A program made the position numbers and the translations under genes. The notes under the pieces are model-generated. The model saw only the letters and a list, made by a program, of their open reading frames with translations. It was not told the DNA's origin and made no database searches. A stretch of 64,000 bases of DNA from Rhizorhabdus phycosphaerae (GTDB taxonomy: Bacteria; Pseudomonadota; Alphaproteobacteria; Sphingomonadales; Sphingomonadaceae), in assembly GCF_011044255.1 (NCBI RefSeq), contig NZ_CP049107.1, forward strand, positions 2,133,501-2,197,500. Reading direction: 5' to 3'. Each line of letters begins with the position of its first letter. The stretch's first letter is position 1. Positions 51,758 through 59,993 of this stretch are shown piece by piece.

Positions 51758-52912
51758 TCAGCCTTGGGCCCGCCGCTCCGCCAAAGCCGCCGCGACCCGT
51801 TCGACGACCTGATCCCAACGTCCCCATTCGGTTTGGCGGAAAAGCCGAACCGATGGATACCATGGCGTGTCTTCACGCTCCTGCAACCAGCGCCAGTCGG
51901 GAAGAAGTGGCAGCATCACCCACGCCGGGCGGCCGAGCGCCCCGGCAAGATGGACTGGCGAACTGTCGATCGAGATCAGCAGGTCCACCTCGGAAAGGAT
52001 GGCCGCAGTGTCCTCGAAATCGCCGATGTCGGGGCTCAGGCTGACGATATTCATGCCGGGCGGTGGGGTCAGCGCATCGCCTTCGGTCGGCCCTTTCTGG
52101 ATCGCAAAGAACGTCACGCCCTCCTGTGCCAGCGGCGCCAGCGTGGCCAGCGACATGGAGCGGTTGGCGTCGTTCAGATGCGTGGGCCGCCCTGCCCAGA
52201 GAAAGGCAACCTTCAGCCCCTCATAGGGTGCAAGCCGCTTGCGCCATATCTCCCGCCGCTCGGGCAAAGCCGCAAGATATGGCATGGGATCGCCCGGCAG
52301 ATCGCTCAGCTGCAAACCCATCGCCATCGGCAGGCTCATCATCTCGCAATGGACCTGGAATGGCGGGGGAAGTTCGCCGCGCAGCGTGATGGCGTCGAAG
52401 CCCTGCATCCGGCTGGCGATGCTGGCCATGTCGTGATTGATTTCGAGAACCACATGCGCCTGGCTGCGCTGCTTCGCCCAGGCGACCATGCGCATGAACT
52501 GGAAGGTGTCGCCATAGCCCTGTTCGTCGTGGATCAGCAGCGTCTGGCCCGGAATCGGGCGTCCGTCCCAGCGTGGGCGCTGCACCTTGCGTTCGATGCG
52601 CGCCGTATGCGCCAGACTATAGCGATAGCTATATTCCCGCCAGCCGCGCTCGAAGTCGCCGAGCAGCAGCAGCGTCTCCGACAGATCGAACCGTGTCGAA
52701 AGATGCCCCGGCAATGCATCCACCAGCATTTCCTGAATGGGCTTTGCTTCTGCGACCCGGCCCTGCACCCGGAAGGCCTGCGCAAGCAGCGCCCATAATG
52801 CGACCGCGCCGGTACCCGAAGCCAGGAGCGGGCGGATCATCGCCTCGACTTCCGCTCCCCTGCCGGCCATCAGCAACGCACGCGCCTGGCCCTCGATCTC
52901 CCTGATGTCCAT
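51758..52912 (-). CDS. TPR-containing GT-B glycosyltransferase (heptosyltransferase-like)
   Basis: A 384-residue cytoplasmic protein. Residues ~1-110 form TPR-like helices. The rest resembles a GT-B enzyme of the heptosyltransferase/OGT type, with LLIHDEQGYGDTFQFMRM at the start of the acceptor domain and AAILSEVDLLISIDSSPVHLAGALGRPAWVML forming the donor-binding site, a hallmark of GT9-like transferases. ATG 52912 is chosen; a TTG at 52927 overlapping the upstream stop is possible. It lies between the adhesin and a TPR sulfotransferase, with ADP-heptose genes beyond. This suggests transfer of a heptose or other sugar to the adhesin before export, as AAH and TibC do for AIDA-I and TibA. Confidence 0.72.
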   Translation of the reverse strand: MDIREIEGQARALLMAGRGAEVEAMIRPLLASGTGAVALWALLAQAFRVQGRVAEAKPIQEMLVDALPGHLSTRFDLSETLLLLGDFERGWREYSYRYSLAHTARIERKVQRPRWDGRPIPGQTLLIHDEQGYGDTFQFMRMVAWAKQRSQAHVVLEINHDMASIASRMQGFDAITLRGELPPPFQVHCEMMSLPMAMGLQLSDLPGDPMPYLAALPERREIWRKRLAPYEGLKVAFLWAGRPTHLNDANRSMSLATLAPLAQEGVTFFAIQKGPTEGDALTPPPGMNIVSLSPDIGDFEDTAAILSEVDLLISIDSSPVHLAGALGRPAWVMLPLLPDWRWLQEREDTPWYPSVRLFRQTEWGRWDQVVERVAAALAERRAQG

Positions 52913-52923
52913 GGCGGCGACGT

Positions 52924-55104
52924 TCAATCGGCAGCCGTCGGCTTTACGCCGCGCCTGGCGCCGGCCTTGCCAGTTCGCTTGCCCGGGCTCGCAGCAGCGG
53001 CCTCAGCCGAATCTGCCGGCGCAGCGGCCGGATCGACGCCGAGCCCCGCCAGCAGCGGCCCGAGGTGGGGCGCATAAGCACGCCAGCGATTGATGCTGCT
53101 GGAGTAGAGCGGGCTGCGAACCTGATTGAGGCTTGCAGTTCGTATCGTGCGCGACGTCTTGTGGAACTCGACGCAGGCAGGATCCCAGTTGAGCCCGCAA
53201 AAGTCCGTCAGGCGACGGGCTTCGGTTTCAATGTCGCCGACCACATCCTCATAGCGAACCTCGATCAGGCGATCAGCCGGCAATATGGCGCGCCAATGAT
53301 CCATCAGACGTTCGTAGTTGCGGTAGAAGGCCGCCAGCTCGGCCTGATCATAGCTGAAGAGCTGCTCGCGGGTGAACAGCTTGGTATAACAGGAGAGGCA
53401 GGTGTCCACAGGATCGCGGCGCACATGGATGATGCGTGCTTCGGGCAGGATGCGGGCGATCAGGCCCGCAAAAAGAAAGTTCGAAGGCATTTTATCGATC
53501 AACCGCCGATGGGAACCGGCCATCGGTCTCACCGCGTCGAGATACTGGCGACCCAGCAAGGCTTCGTTCTCCGGGGATAACTTCTGCGCCACCGCTGGAA
53601 CGCCACCGGCCTGGTTGACCAGTGATTGCAGCGTCGACAGTTCGCCCGCGCCGAAGACGGCAGGATGCGACGCCAGGACCTGCTCCACCAACGTGGTTCC
53701 CGATCGCGGCATGCCAACGACGAAAACCGTCAGATCGCTTTCCGGCAAGGCTATCGCCGGCCGACTGATCAGCTCGGCGGGAAAGGCCGCGATGATGTCC
53801 GAAAACCAGCGGTCGACGGCGGCCGCATCATAGGCGAATGTCGACCGTTTCCGGCGATTGCCCTCGTCGAGATAGGTAAAGGCCCGTTCGGCATCGCCGA
53901 TGTCCATCCATGCTTTGCCGATCGCGAAATACAACGCTGTGCGGTCGGACTCCGTCTGCAACCCGCCAGGCCCGATCAGCGCCTCCATTGCCGCAAGGCC
54001 AGGATCGCCCGGCGTGAAACGATGCAGATCCGCCATGTTGAACCATGCCGAGGCGGATCGCGGAAACTGCTTCAGCACGTCGTCGAAGGCCTGTTTCGCG
54101 GCGTCCTTGTCGCCTTGCTCCATGAGCAGGACGCCGCGGTTGATCAGCGCCTTTTCCGGCGCAAAGCCGAGCGATCCAGCGGCGCGATCGAACGCCGCCA
54201 GCGCCTCGTCTATCTTGTCCTGGGCCTGCAGGACTTCCCCGAGGATATTCTGCGCCTCGCCATTATCGGGCGCAGCAGCGACGGCACGGCGAGCGTCGGC
54301 CAGCGCCTCGTCCAACCTGCTCAGCCTGCGCAATATCGTCGCCCTGACGCCCAGCGCACCGACATGCAGAGGCGCATAGGCCAGCAAGGAATCGACCCAA
54401 CGCAAAGCCTCATCATAGCGGTCGCGCGCCAGTTCAACCGCCGCCGCATTTATATAGGCGTCGGAAAGACGTGGATTGGCGTCGATCGCACGACGCGCCG
54501 AAGCCAAGGCTTCGTCGGGCCGCCCCAGATCATTCAGCAAGTTGGACAGGTTGCTGAACGCTTCGGCATAGGATGGCGCGAGCTTCAGCGCCTGCTCATA
54601 ATGGGACCGGGCCTGATCAAGTCGCCCCAGGCGCTTCAGCGTATTGCCCAGATTATTGTGCGCCTCCGGATAGTCCGGCTGGAGTGTCACCACCCGCTGG
54701 AGACAGGTCAGGCTTTCTTCCAGCTTTCCGGCTTCCTGCAAGATGATACCGAGATTGTTCCAGCCTGCGACCATCATGGCGTCCATCGCCACGGCGCGGC
54801 GGCCGGCCTGCTCGGCATCGGCCAGTTGTCCGGCCTGGCGGCACATTTCGGCGAGATTGCTCAGGTAGATCGCAGGCGCCCGCGGCGCGAGGGAGGCGCG
54901 GCGCAGGTGATCGATCGCCAGATCGAGATTGCCATAGGCATGCGCCATCAGCCCCATCAGATGCAGCGCGTCGGACTGCCCCGGCCATAGCGCGAGCACC
55001 TGCTGGCACAGCTGTTCGGCCTGATCGGCCTGACCGGCATTCCAGTGAGCATGCGCCTGGGTGAGCGCCTGCTCGACCGTCAAATTTGTCTGAGGAGTGG
55101 TCAT
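52924..55104 (-). CDS. TPR-repeat sulfotransferase
   Basis: A 726-residue protein. About ten TPR units fill residues ~5-400 (for example AHNNLGNTLKRLGRLDQARSHYEQALKLAP). A PAPS-dependent sulfotransferase domain follows at about 465-690, with the 5'-phosphosulfate loop VVGMPRSGTTLVEQVLASHP, catalytic-region DKMPSNF and the 3'-phosphate motif VRRDPVDTCLS. The C-terminal ~35 residues are Ala/Lys/Arg-rich. Such bacterial fusions probably sulfate proteins or glycans held by the TPR array. Its stop is 11 bases from the glycosyltransferase start, so the two are one transcript. A shared target, most simply the adjacent autotransporter, is inferred. Confidence 0.82.
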   Translation of the reverse strand: MTTPQTNLTVEQALTQAHAHWNAGQADQAEQLCQQVLALWPGQSDALHLMGLMAHAYGNLDLAIDHLRRASLAPRAPAIYLSNLAEMCRQAGQLADAEQAGRRAVAMDAMMVAGWNNLGIILQEAGKLEESLTCLQRVVTLQPDYPEAHNNLGNTLKRLGRLDQARSHYEQALKLAPSYAEAFSNLSNLLNDLGRPDEALASARRAIDANPRLSDAYINAAAVELARDRYDEALRWVDSLLAYAPLHVGALGVRATILRRLSRLDEALADARRAVAAAPDNGEAQNILGEVLQAQDKIDEALAAFDRAAGSLGFAPEKALINRGVLLMEQGDKDAAKQAFDDVLKQFPRSASAWFNMADLHRFTPGDPGLAAMEALIGPGGLQTESDRTALYFAIGKAWMDIGDAERAFTYLDEGNRRKRSTFAYDAAAVDRWFSDIIAAFPAELISRPAIALPESDLTVFVVGMPRSGTTLVEQVLASHPAVFGAGELSTLQSLVNQAGGVPAVAQKLSPENEALLGRQYLDAVRPMAGSHRRLIDKMPSNFLFAGLIARILPEARIIHVRRDPVDTCLSCYTKLFTREQLFSYDQAELAAFYRNYERLMDHWRAILPADRLIEVRYEDVVGDIETEARRLTDFCGLNWDPACVEFHKTSRTIRTASLNQVRSPLYSSSINRWRAYAPHLGPLLAGLGVDPAAAPADSAEAAAASPGKRTGKAGARRGVKPTAAD

Positions 55105-55332
55105 GATGGCAGTTTTTTCGTCCTAAAGAGGAAGCGGACAGCCAGCCGGAGGGCTGCACATGCAGGCTGCGGCAGGGCTGGAAAAGCGGTTGGAGCCAGC
55201 CCTCGCGACATATTGAAGCCACTCTCCTGCCTTTGCTTCCGAGGAGCGACGCCGCCCGTTTCAACCTGGGGAAGCCCAGAGTGGTCAGCTTTAGCACAAC
55301 ATTGATGCATGGCTATCGATCTCGAGACCGCA

Positions 55333-56745
55333 TCAGGCATGCAGTGCTGCAAGAATAGCTGTGGTCGAACGCCCAGCCAGCGTCGGTATGATCACGACCT
55401 GCCCGCCGGCCTCACGGACGAGATCGGCGCCAACGATGCTGTCCGCAGTATAGTCGCCGCCTTTGACAAGCACGTCGGGCCGGATCGTCTTGATGAGGTC
55501 CAGCGGCGTATCGTCCTCGAACATCACGACATGATCTACGGCGGCAAGAGCGCTTAACACCTCGGCGCGATCGGCAAGGCAATGCACAGGTCGCGAGGCG
55601 CCTTTCAGCCGACGGACCGAATCATCGGAGTTCAGTCCGACAATGAGAATATCACCCTGCCGCCTGGCCTCATCGAGCAGGCGGACATGTCCCGCATGAA
55701 GCACATCGAAGCAGCCGTTGGTGAAGACGATCCGCTTCCCGGATTCGCGGGAATGAGCAAGCTTTCTCGCCAGCACGTCGATGGGGGCCAGCTTGGTCAT
55801 CGAATGGCTGCGCCGGTATAGTCTTTCTTCGAGATCGGCGCGCGTCACGACATAGGTGCCGGGGCGCGAGACCGCGACACTGGCCGCGATATTGGCCTGG
55901 TCGATGGCGGCGGCGATGGGAAGTCCCTGGGCAATGCCGACGACCAGCGCAGCAATGATCGTATCGCCCGCCCCGGTGACGTCGAACACCTCGACCGCTT
56001 CGGTCGGATGATCGACAACGTCGCCGCTTCGCGACACCATCATCACCCCCTTCGCACCGCGCGTCACGACCATATAGTCGAGGTTCATCTCCGCCATCCC
56101 TTGCCTGGCGCGATCAGCGATCTGCTCGTCGCGGCAATCGCCGAACAGAGCATGGAATTCGCGAGCGTTGGGCTTCAGCAGAAATGCGCCACGATAGCGG
56201 GCGCGATCCGCAGCTTTGGGATCTACGAAGGTAGGCACGCCATGGCGCCGGGCGATCGCGAGCAACGCAGGCAGATCGGCAAGCGTACCCTTGTCATAAT
56301 CGGAAAAGATGACGGCTTGAACACCGTCCAGGCGCACTTCAAATCGCCGGGCGAGCTCGGCCCTTGCGGCATCGCCCACCGCCGCATCATAATCGATGCG
56401 GGCGATCTGCTGGACGCCGGAAATAAGCCGCGTCTTCTGTGTCGTGCGCTGCCCCGCCTCGATTACGCAATCGAGGTCGACGTCGTTCGCTGCCATGAGC
56501 GTGAACAGATCGCGTCCCGAACCATCGTCGCCGCAGATTGTCAGCAAACTGCTTCGAGCACCCAGGCTCCGCACATTCGCGGCCACGTTCGCGGCACCGC
56601 CGCCCCGCATATCTTCGCGGCCGGCCATCACGACGGGCACGGGCGCCTCCGGCGAGATGCGGCTTGTCTCGCCGATGATGTAACGGTCGATCATCACATC
56701 ACCGACCACGAGAATATGAGGCCGGGAAATTTCGTTGCTGTCCAT
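55333..56745 (-). CDS. hldE: Bifunctional heptose-7-P kinase / heptose-1-P adenylyltransferase
   Basis: A 470-residue fusion. The N-terminal PfkB-type kinase (about 1-320) has VVGDVMIDRYI, GGGAANVAANV and the anion-hole DVTGAGDT. The C-terminal nucleotidyltransferase (about 335-470) has FTNGCFDVLHAGHVRLL and VLVKGGDYT. It makes ADP-D-glycero-beta-D-manno-heptose from the 7-phosphate together with GmhB. The full set here lacks gmhA and hldD. In an organism expected to have glycosphingolipids rather than heptose LPS, its place beside an adhesin and a GT-B enzyme suggests donor supply for protein glycosylation. Confidence 0.93.
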   Translation of the reverse strand: MDSNEISRPHILVVGDVMIDRYIIGETSRISPEAPVPVVMAGREDMRGGGAANVAANVRSLGARSSLLTICGDDGSGRDLFTLMAANDVDLDCVIEAGQRTTQKTRLISGVQQIARIDYDAAVGDAARAELARRFEVRLDGVQAVIFSDYDKGTLADLPALLAIARRHGVPTFVDPKAADRARYRGAFLLKPNAREFHALFGDCRDEQIADRARQGMAEMNLDYMVVTRGAKGVMMVSRSGDVVDHPTEAVEVFDVTGAGDTIIAALVVGIAQGLPIAAAIDQANIAASVAVSRPGTYVVTRADLEERLYRRSHSMTKLAPIDVLARKLAHSRESGKRIVFTNGCFDVLHAGHVRLLDEARRQGDILIVGLNSDDSVRRLKGASRPVHCLADRAEVLSALAAVDHVVMFEDDTPLDLIKTIRPDVLVKGGDYTADSIVGADLVREAGGQVVIIPTLAGRSTTAILAALHA

Positions 56746-56795
56746 TCGAATATCCCGTTCTTTCAGCCGGTCGCTAACGGCTCAATCTTTCCGGA

Positions 56796-57641
56796 TCAAC
56801 GCCAACCCTTGATCCGGGTCAGTTCGAGGCGCTGAGCAAGAGCAGGCCACTGCTGTGCCCAGCAGCAGCCATGGCCCTGATCCGGGATGACCACGATCGC
56901 GACAGGAGCATCGCCCGCCATGCGGGCGACGAAGCTGCGGGCGATCCTCTCATCCACGACATCGTCGTCCGCGCCGACGAAATGGACCTGCGGCATTTGC
57001 GACAGACGCCCGGCATTTGCAGCCGGATCGATCGACAGGGTCAGTGGCGTGAGGCGGTGCATCTCGACCCATGCACCGAGATCGAGGTTGGCGGCCACGG
57101 TGACCAGCGCGGCGACATCGCCACGGCGCTCGGCCAGCAGCGCGGCCAGCGCGCCGCCGCCCGAATAACCAACCAGAATTAGCCGGATCGCCCCTCCCAT
57201 CTCGGCCTTCAACCGATCAAGCGCGACACTGGCGCTGTCTATCACTTCCGGCGCAAATCGCGCGATGCTCCAGTAATCGCTGCGACAATTGCGTGCGCGA
57301 GGGCCATATTGGCAAGGACGGGCCAGCCACGCGACCGCGCCGCTGCCCGGGTGCTGGAGGGCCAGCCGCAGCGCCACCGGATCCTTGGGGGTCGGATCCA
57401 TCGAGCGGCGGCCACTCGATACATAGGCGAAGCCATCACCTTCGATATAGACAGTAAGCACGTCGGAAGGATCGCGGGCGGCACGCCGTGCGGTCGCAAG
57501 ATCGAAATCGCCAGCCCTGGCCACCGTCCAATGCCAGCCCGCCTTGGACGCAAGATCGGACGCCGACGGTCGCGCCCAGGCGGCGGCCGCGAGGCTTGCC
57601 GACAGCATGATGAGCGCGATCTTCGCAACCTGCGCCAGCAT
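56796..57641 (-). CDS. Exported alpha/beta hydrolase
   Basis: A 281-residue protein with an N-terminal signal segment (MLAQVAKIALIMLSASLAAAAWA) and an alpha/beta-hydrolase fold. The nucleophile elbow reads VGYSGGGA, the candidate acid is in VGADDDVVDE, and the His in PDQGHGCCW. It is about the size of VirJ-like or dienelactone-hydrolase-like periplasmic esterases. ATG 57641 is just downstream of a G-rich site; the frame extends to 57701. The location between hldE and gmhB suggests a part in processing or trimming of the surface product, but no direct evidence exists. Confidence 0.65.
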   Translation of the reverse strand: MLAQVAKIALIMLSASLAAAAWARPSASDLASKAGWHWTVARAGDFDLATARRAARDPSDVLTVYIEGDGFAYVSSGRRSMDPTPKDPVALRLALQHPGSGAVAWLARPCQYGPRARNCRSDYWSIARFAPEVIDSASVALDRLKAEMGGAIRLILVGYSGGGALAALLAERRGDVAALVTVAANLDLGAWVEMHRLTPLTLSIDPAANAGRLSQMPQVHFVGADDDVVDERIARSFVARMAGDAPVAIVVIPDQGHGCCWAQQWPALAQRLELTRIKGWR

Positions 57642-57745
57642 CCCCCACCCCCAACCGTTATTCGCGCGTCCGAACTTGACCGCTGTGCCAATGTCAAACA
57701 AGCGTAGAAACGCTTATTCAACCGCCAGCCAGATGCCGAACGAAA

Positions 57746-58291
57746 ATGTCACACGCTGAGCTTTCGCAGGAAGAACGCGTGGATCGCGCACCGGCCCGGG
57801 CGGCATTTTTCGACCGGGACGGCGTCCTGATCGTCGACACCGGCTATCTATCGGATCCGCGGGACATAAGGTGGATCGACGGTGCCCAAGAGGCGCTGGG
57901 CCGGCTGGCAGCCATGGGATATCGACTGTTCGTGGTGACCAATCAGTCGGGAATAGCACGGGGCTATTTCGAGGAAGACGCCGTGGGCCGGGTGCACGCC
58001 GCGATGCAGGCCGACTTGCCGGACGCGGCGCGGCTGGACGATATCGCCTATTGCCCCCACCATCCCGCCGGAAGCGTCGAACGCTATGCACATAGCTGCA
58101 CCTGCCGGAAGCCTGAGCCGGGCATGCTGAACCGGCTGATCGATCGTCATCATATCGACCGTGGCGCAAGTTTCATGATCGGCGATAGGGCGAGCGACAT
58201 GGAGGCGGCAGCGGCCGCCGGGATCGCCGGCTTCCTGTTCGAGGGCGGCAATCTGGACAAGTTCGTTGCCCAGATCCTGAGCGGTCTGTGA
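57746..58291 (+). CDS. gmhB: D-glycero-beta-D-manno-heptose-1,7-bisphosphate 7-phosphatase
   Basis: A 181-residue HAD phosphatase. Motif I is FFDRDGVLIVD, followed by VTNQSGIARGYF, the zinc-binding CPHHPAG ... CTCRKPEPGM loop typical of GmhB/HisB-N, and motif IV IGDRASDMEAA. It removes the 7-phosphate between the two HldE steps. ATG 57746 is 104 bases from the divergent hydrolase. The next gene overlaps its stop by four bases (GTGA), so both are translated from one message. Confidence 0.88.
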   Translation: MSHAELSQEERVDRAPARAAFFDRDGVLIVDTGYLSDPRDIRWIDGAQEALGRLAAMGYRLFVVTNQSGIARGYFEEDAVGRVHAAMQADLPDAARLDDIAYCPHHPAGSVERYAHSCTCRKPEPGMLNRLIDRHHIDRGASFMIGDRASDMEAAAAAGIAGFLFEGGNLDKFVAQILSGL

Positions 58292-59397
58292 CTCCTGCCG
58301 CCCCCACCTTCTGGATCGATTGGCTGTGCCGCGACGCGCTGCCCTTGTGGAGCGACGCCGGCTACGATTCCGATGAAGACAGTTTCGTCGAGCGGCTGAC
58401 ACTGAGCGGCACACCGCAAGCCGATGTGCCACGCCGGTTGATGGTCCAGGCGCGGCAGATATATGTCTTTTCCACAGCGGCACTTAACGGCTGGTTTCCC
58501 CGCGGCGCGGACCTTGCGCTGCGGGCAGGTCATTCGATGATCCGGAACTACACCGATGCCGACGCCCAGAAGGGGTGGGCTTTTTCCTGCACGCAACAGG
58601 GCGCGATAGTGGATGACCGGCGGGACCTCTACGCGCATGCCTTCGTTCTGCTGGCGCTGGCCAGCCTGCTCCGGCTCGACGCCGACCCCCGCTACATCAA
58701 CCTTGTCGACCGCACGCTGACCTTTCTCGACCAGGATATGGCTCATCCGGCGGGAGGCTATGCGGAACAATGGCCCAGCGCCGTGCTGCCACGCCGCCAG
58801 AACCCCCACATGCATCTGCTTGAGGCGTTTCTCGCCCTTCAGGACGTCGGGCTATGCGGCGATTTCAGCCCCCGCATCGCCGCGCTCGTCGCGTTGTGCG
58901 AAAGCAGGTTCATTACTGGCCGGACCAATGTCCTGTCGGAATATTTTGACGAAGAATGGCGCCCTCTAGATGGGGGCCGGTCGTTCGAGCCCGGCCATCA
59001 TTTTGAATGGGTCTGGCTGCTGACCCGCCACGCGGCGATGTGCAATATAGCCATGGACGAGAGGATCGAAGGCCTCTTGCAGCGAGCGCTGAGCGGCATC
59101 GACGCGAAGGGCCGAATCGTGGACCTGGTGGGACCGGAAAGAGCGACCGCGCAGTATCGCTTATGGTCGTCTATGGAAGCGGCGAAAGCCTTCATGGCAC
59201 CTCTGGGCCGCGCAGCCCGGCCGTCGGGAGTGGCGGACATCCTCCACGCAGCATGGCAGGCATTTTTGGCGCCATCGATTCCAGGAGGCTGGATCGATCG
59301 GATAGATCCGCTTGGCAACGCGCTGGTGGATCACATGCCGGCAAGCTCGCTATACCATGTCACGACGGCGCTTGATTATTATCAACGTCGGGTATGA
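58288..59397 (+). CDS. AGE-family sugar epimerase/isomerase
   Basis: A 369-residue (alpha/alpha)6-barrel enzyme of the N-acylglucosamine-2-epimerase/mannose isomerase family. Motifs are QARQIYVFSTAA, RRDLYAHAFVLLALAS, NPHMHLLEAFLALQ, FEPGHHFEWVWLL and the C-terminal MPASSLYHV, including the conserved His residues. Family members interconvert aldoses and ketoses or epimerise at C2. The GTG start overlaps gmhB (GTGA). It may prepare a sugar for the glycosylation genes, or even replace the missing sedoheptulose-7-phosphate isomerase GmhA; the second idea is speculation. Confidence 0.82.
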   Translation: MTPAAPTFWIDWLCRDALPLWSDAGYDSDEDSFVERLTLSGTPQADVPRRLMVQARQIYVFSTAALNGWFPRGADLALRAGHSMIRNYTDADAQKGWAFSCTQQGAIVDDRRDLYAHAFVLLALASLLRLDADPRYINLVDRTLTFLDQDMAHPAGGYAEQWPSAVLPRRQNPHMHLLEAFLALQDVGLCGDFSPRIAALVALCESRFITGRTNVLSEYFDEEWRPLDGGRSFEPGHHFEWVWLLTRHAAMCNIAMDERIEGLLQRALSGIDAKGRIVDLVGPERATAQYRLWSSMEAAKAFMAPLGRAARPSGVADILHAAWQAFLAPSIPGGWIDRIDPLGNALVDHMPASSLYHVTTALDYYQRRV

Positions 59398-59564
59398 CGC
59401 CTAACAGATCCGCCCGGTCCGCTGGCAGGATCGCCGCCCGGACTATGCGGCTGCGCGCTGCTGTTCAGCCAGGTGCAATATGGCAGCCTACTCTTGCGGG
59501 GCAGTATTAACCCTCCTAATGGACGCTTCGTCCAAGCGAGGCTCGAAAGCCGTGTTTGGGCATA

Positions 59565-59803
59565 GATCGCGTCGGTGTCCGAAAGGACTGAAAATGGGAA
59601 TGCGGTGCGGGTGAGCCGGTGAAATCCGGTGTCACTCAAATCCGCAGCTGTCCCTGCAACTGTAAGCGGCGAGCGCGATGCACATGTGCGGCCTGGCTAC
59701 CATGCCCCGAGCCGCCAGCCACTGGGCCGGACGCTAAATCATGCGAGGCCTGGGAAGGCCGTGCATCAAGTGATGACCCGTGAGCCAGGAGACCTGCCGG
59801 CGT
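59565..59803 (+). promoter_or_regulatory. Cobalamin riboswitch 1
   Basis: Contains the conserved elements of the B12 riboswitch in order: ...CCGAAAGGA...AAAATGGGAATGCGGTG (59580-59607), AAATCCGCAGCTGTCCCTGCAACTGT (about 59637-59663, split here by position), GGGAAGGCCGTGCA (59752-59765) and the B12 box AGCCAGGAGACCTGCC (59783-59798). It should bind adenosyl- or other cobalamin and lower expression of the TonB receptor/PepSY operon when cobalamin is plentiful. The region 59398-59564 before it holds a small hairpin, GGACG-CTT-CGTCC (59521-59533), and no gene. Confidence 0.93.
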
Positions 59804-59806
59804 TAG

Positions 59807-59864
59807 GTCGCTCTTGCTTTGGTCCAGGGGATGGCCGGGGCACGGTGATTTCCGTCTGAGCGAC
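59807..59864 (+). promoter_or_regulatory. Likely expression platform of riboswitch 1
   Basis: GTCGCTC (59807-59813) pairs with GAGCGAC (59858-59864). The same sequence at the same distance from the B12 box occurs behind riboswitch 2, which argues that the stem is functional. How it acts (attenuation or RBS access) is not clear, since the receptor ATG is 130 bases further on. Confidence 0.55.
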
Positions 59865-59993
59865 GAACGAGCGGCGAGGGCCGCTCCGTCTGGATCGTGG
59901 CGCGTTGCGGCGTCGCGGGCCATGCGGGTCGTCGTGTCATGCGCACGTCGGCAGGGCCTCGTCTTGCGTCATTCGCAACCGGGACCTTTTGTG

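Noticed and set aside
55105-55332. Short minus-strand ORF between hldE and the TPR sulfotransferase
   Set aside because: An 83-residue reading without a ribosome-binding site or recognisable sequence; the gap is better read as non-coding.
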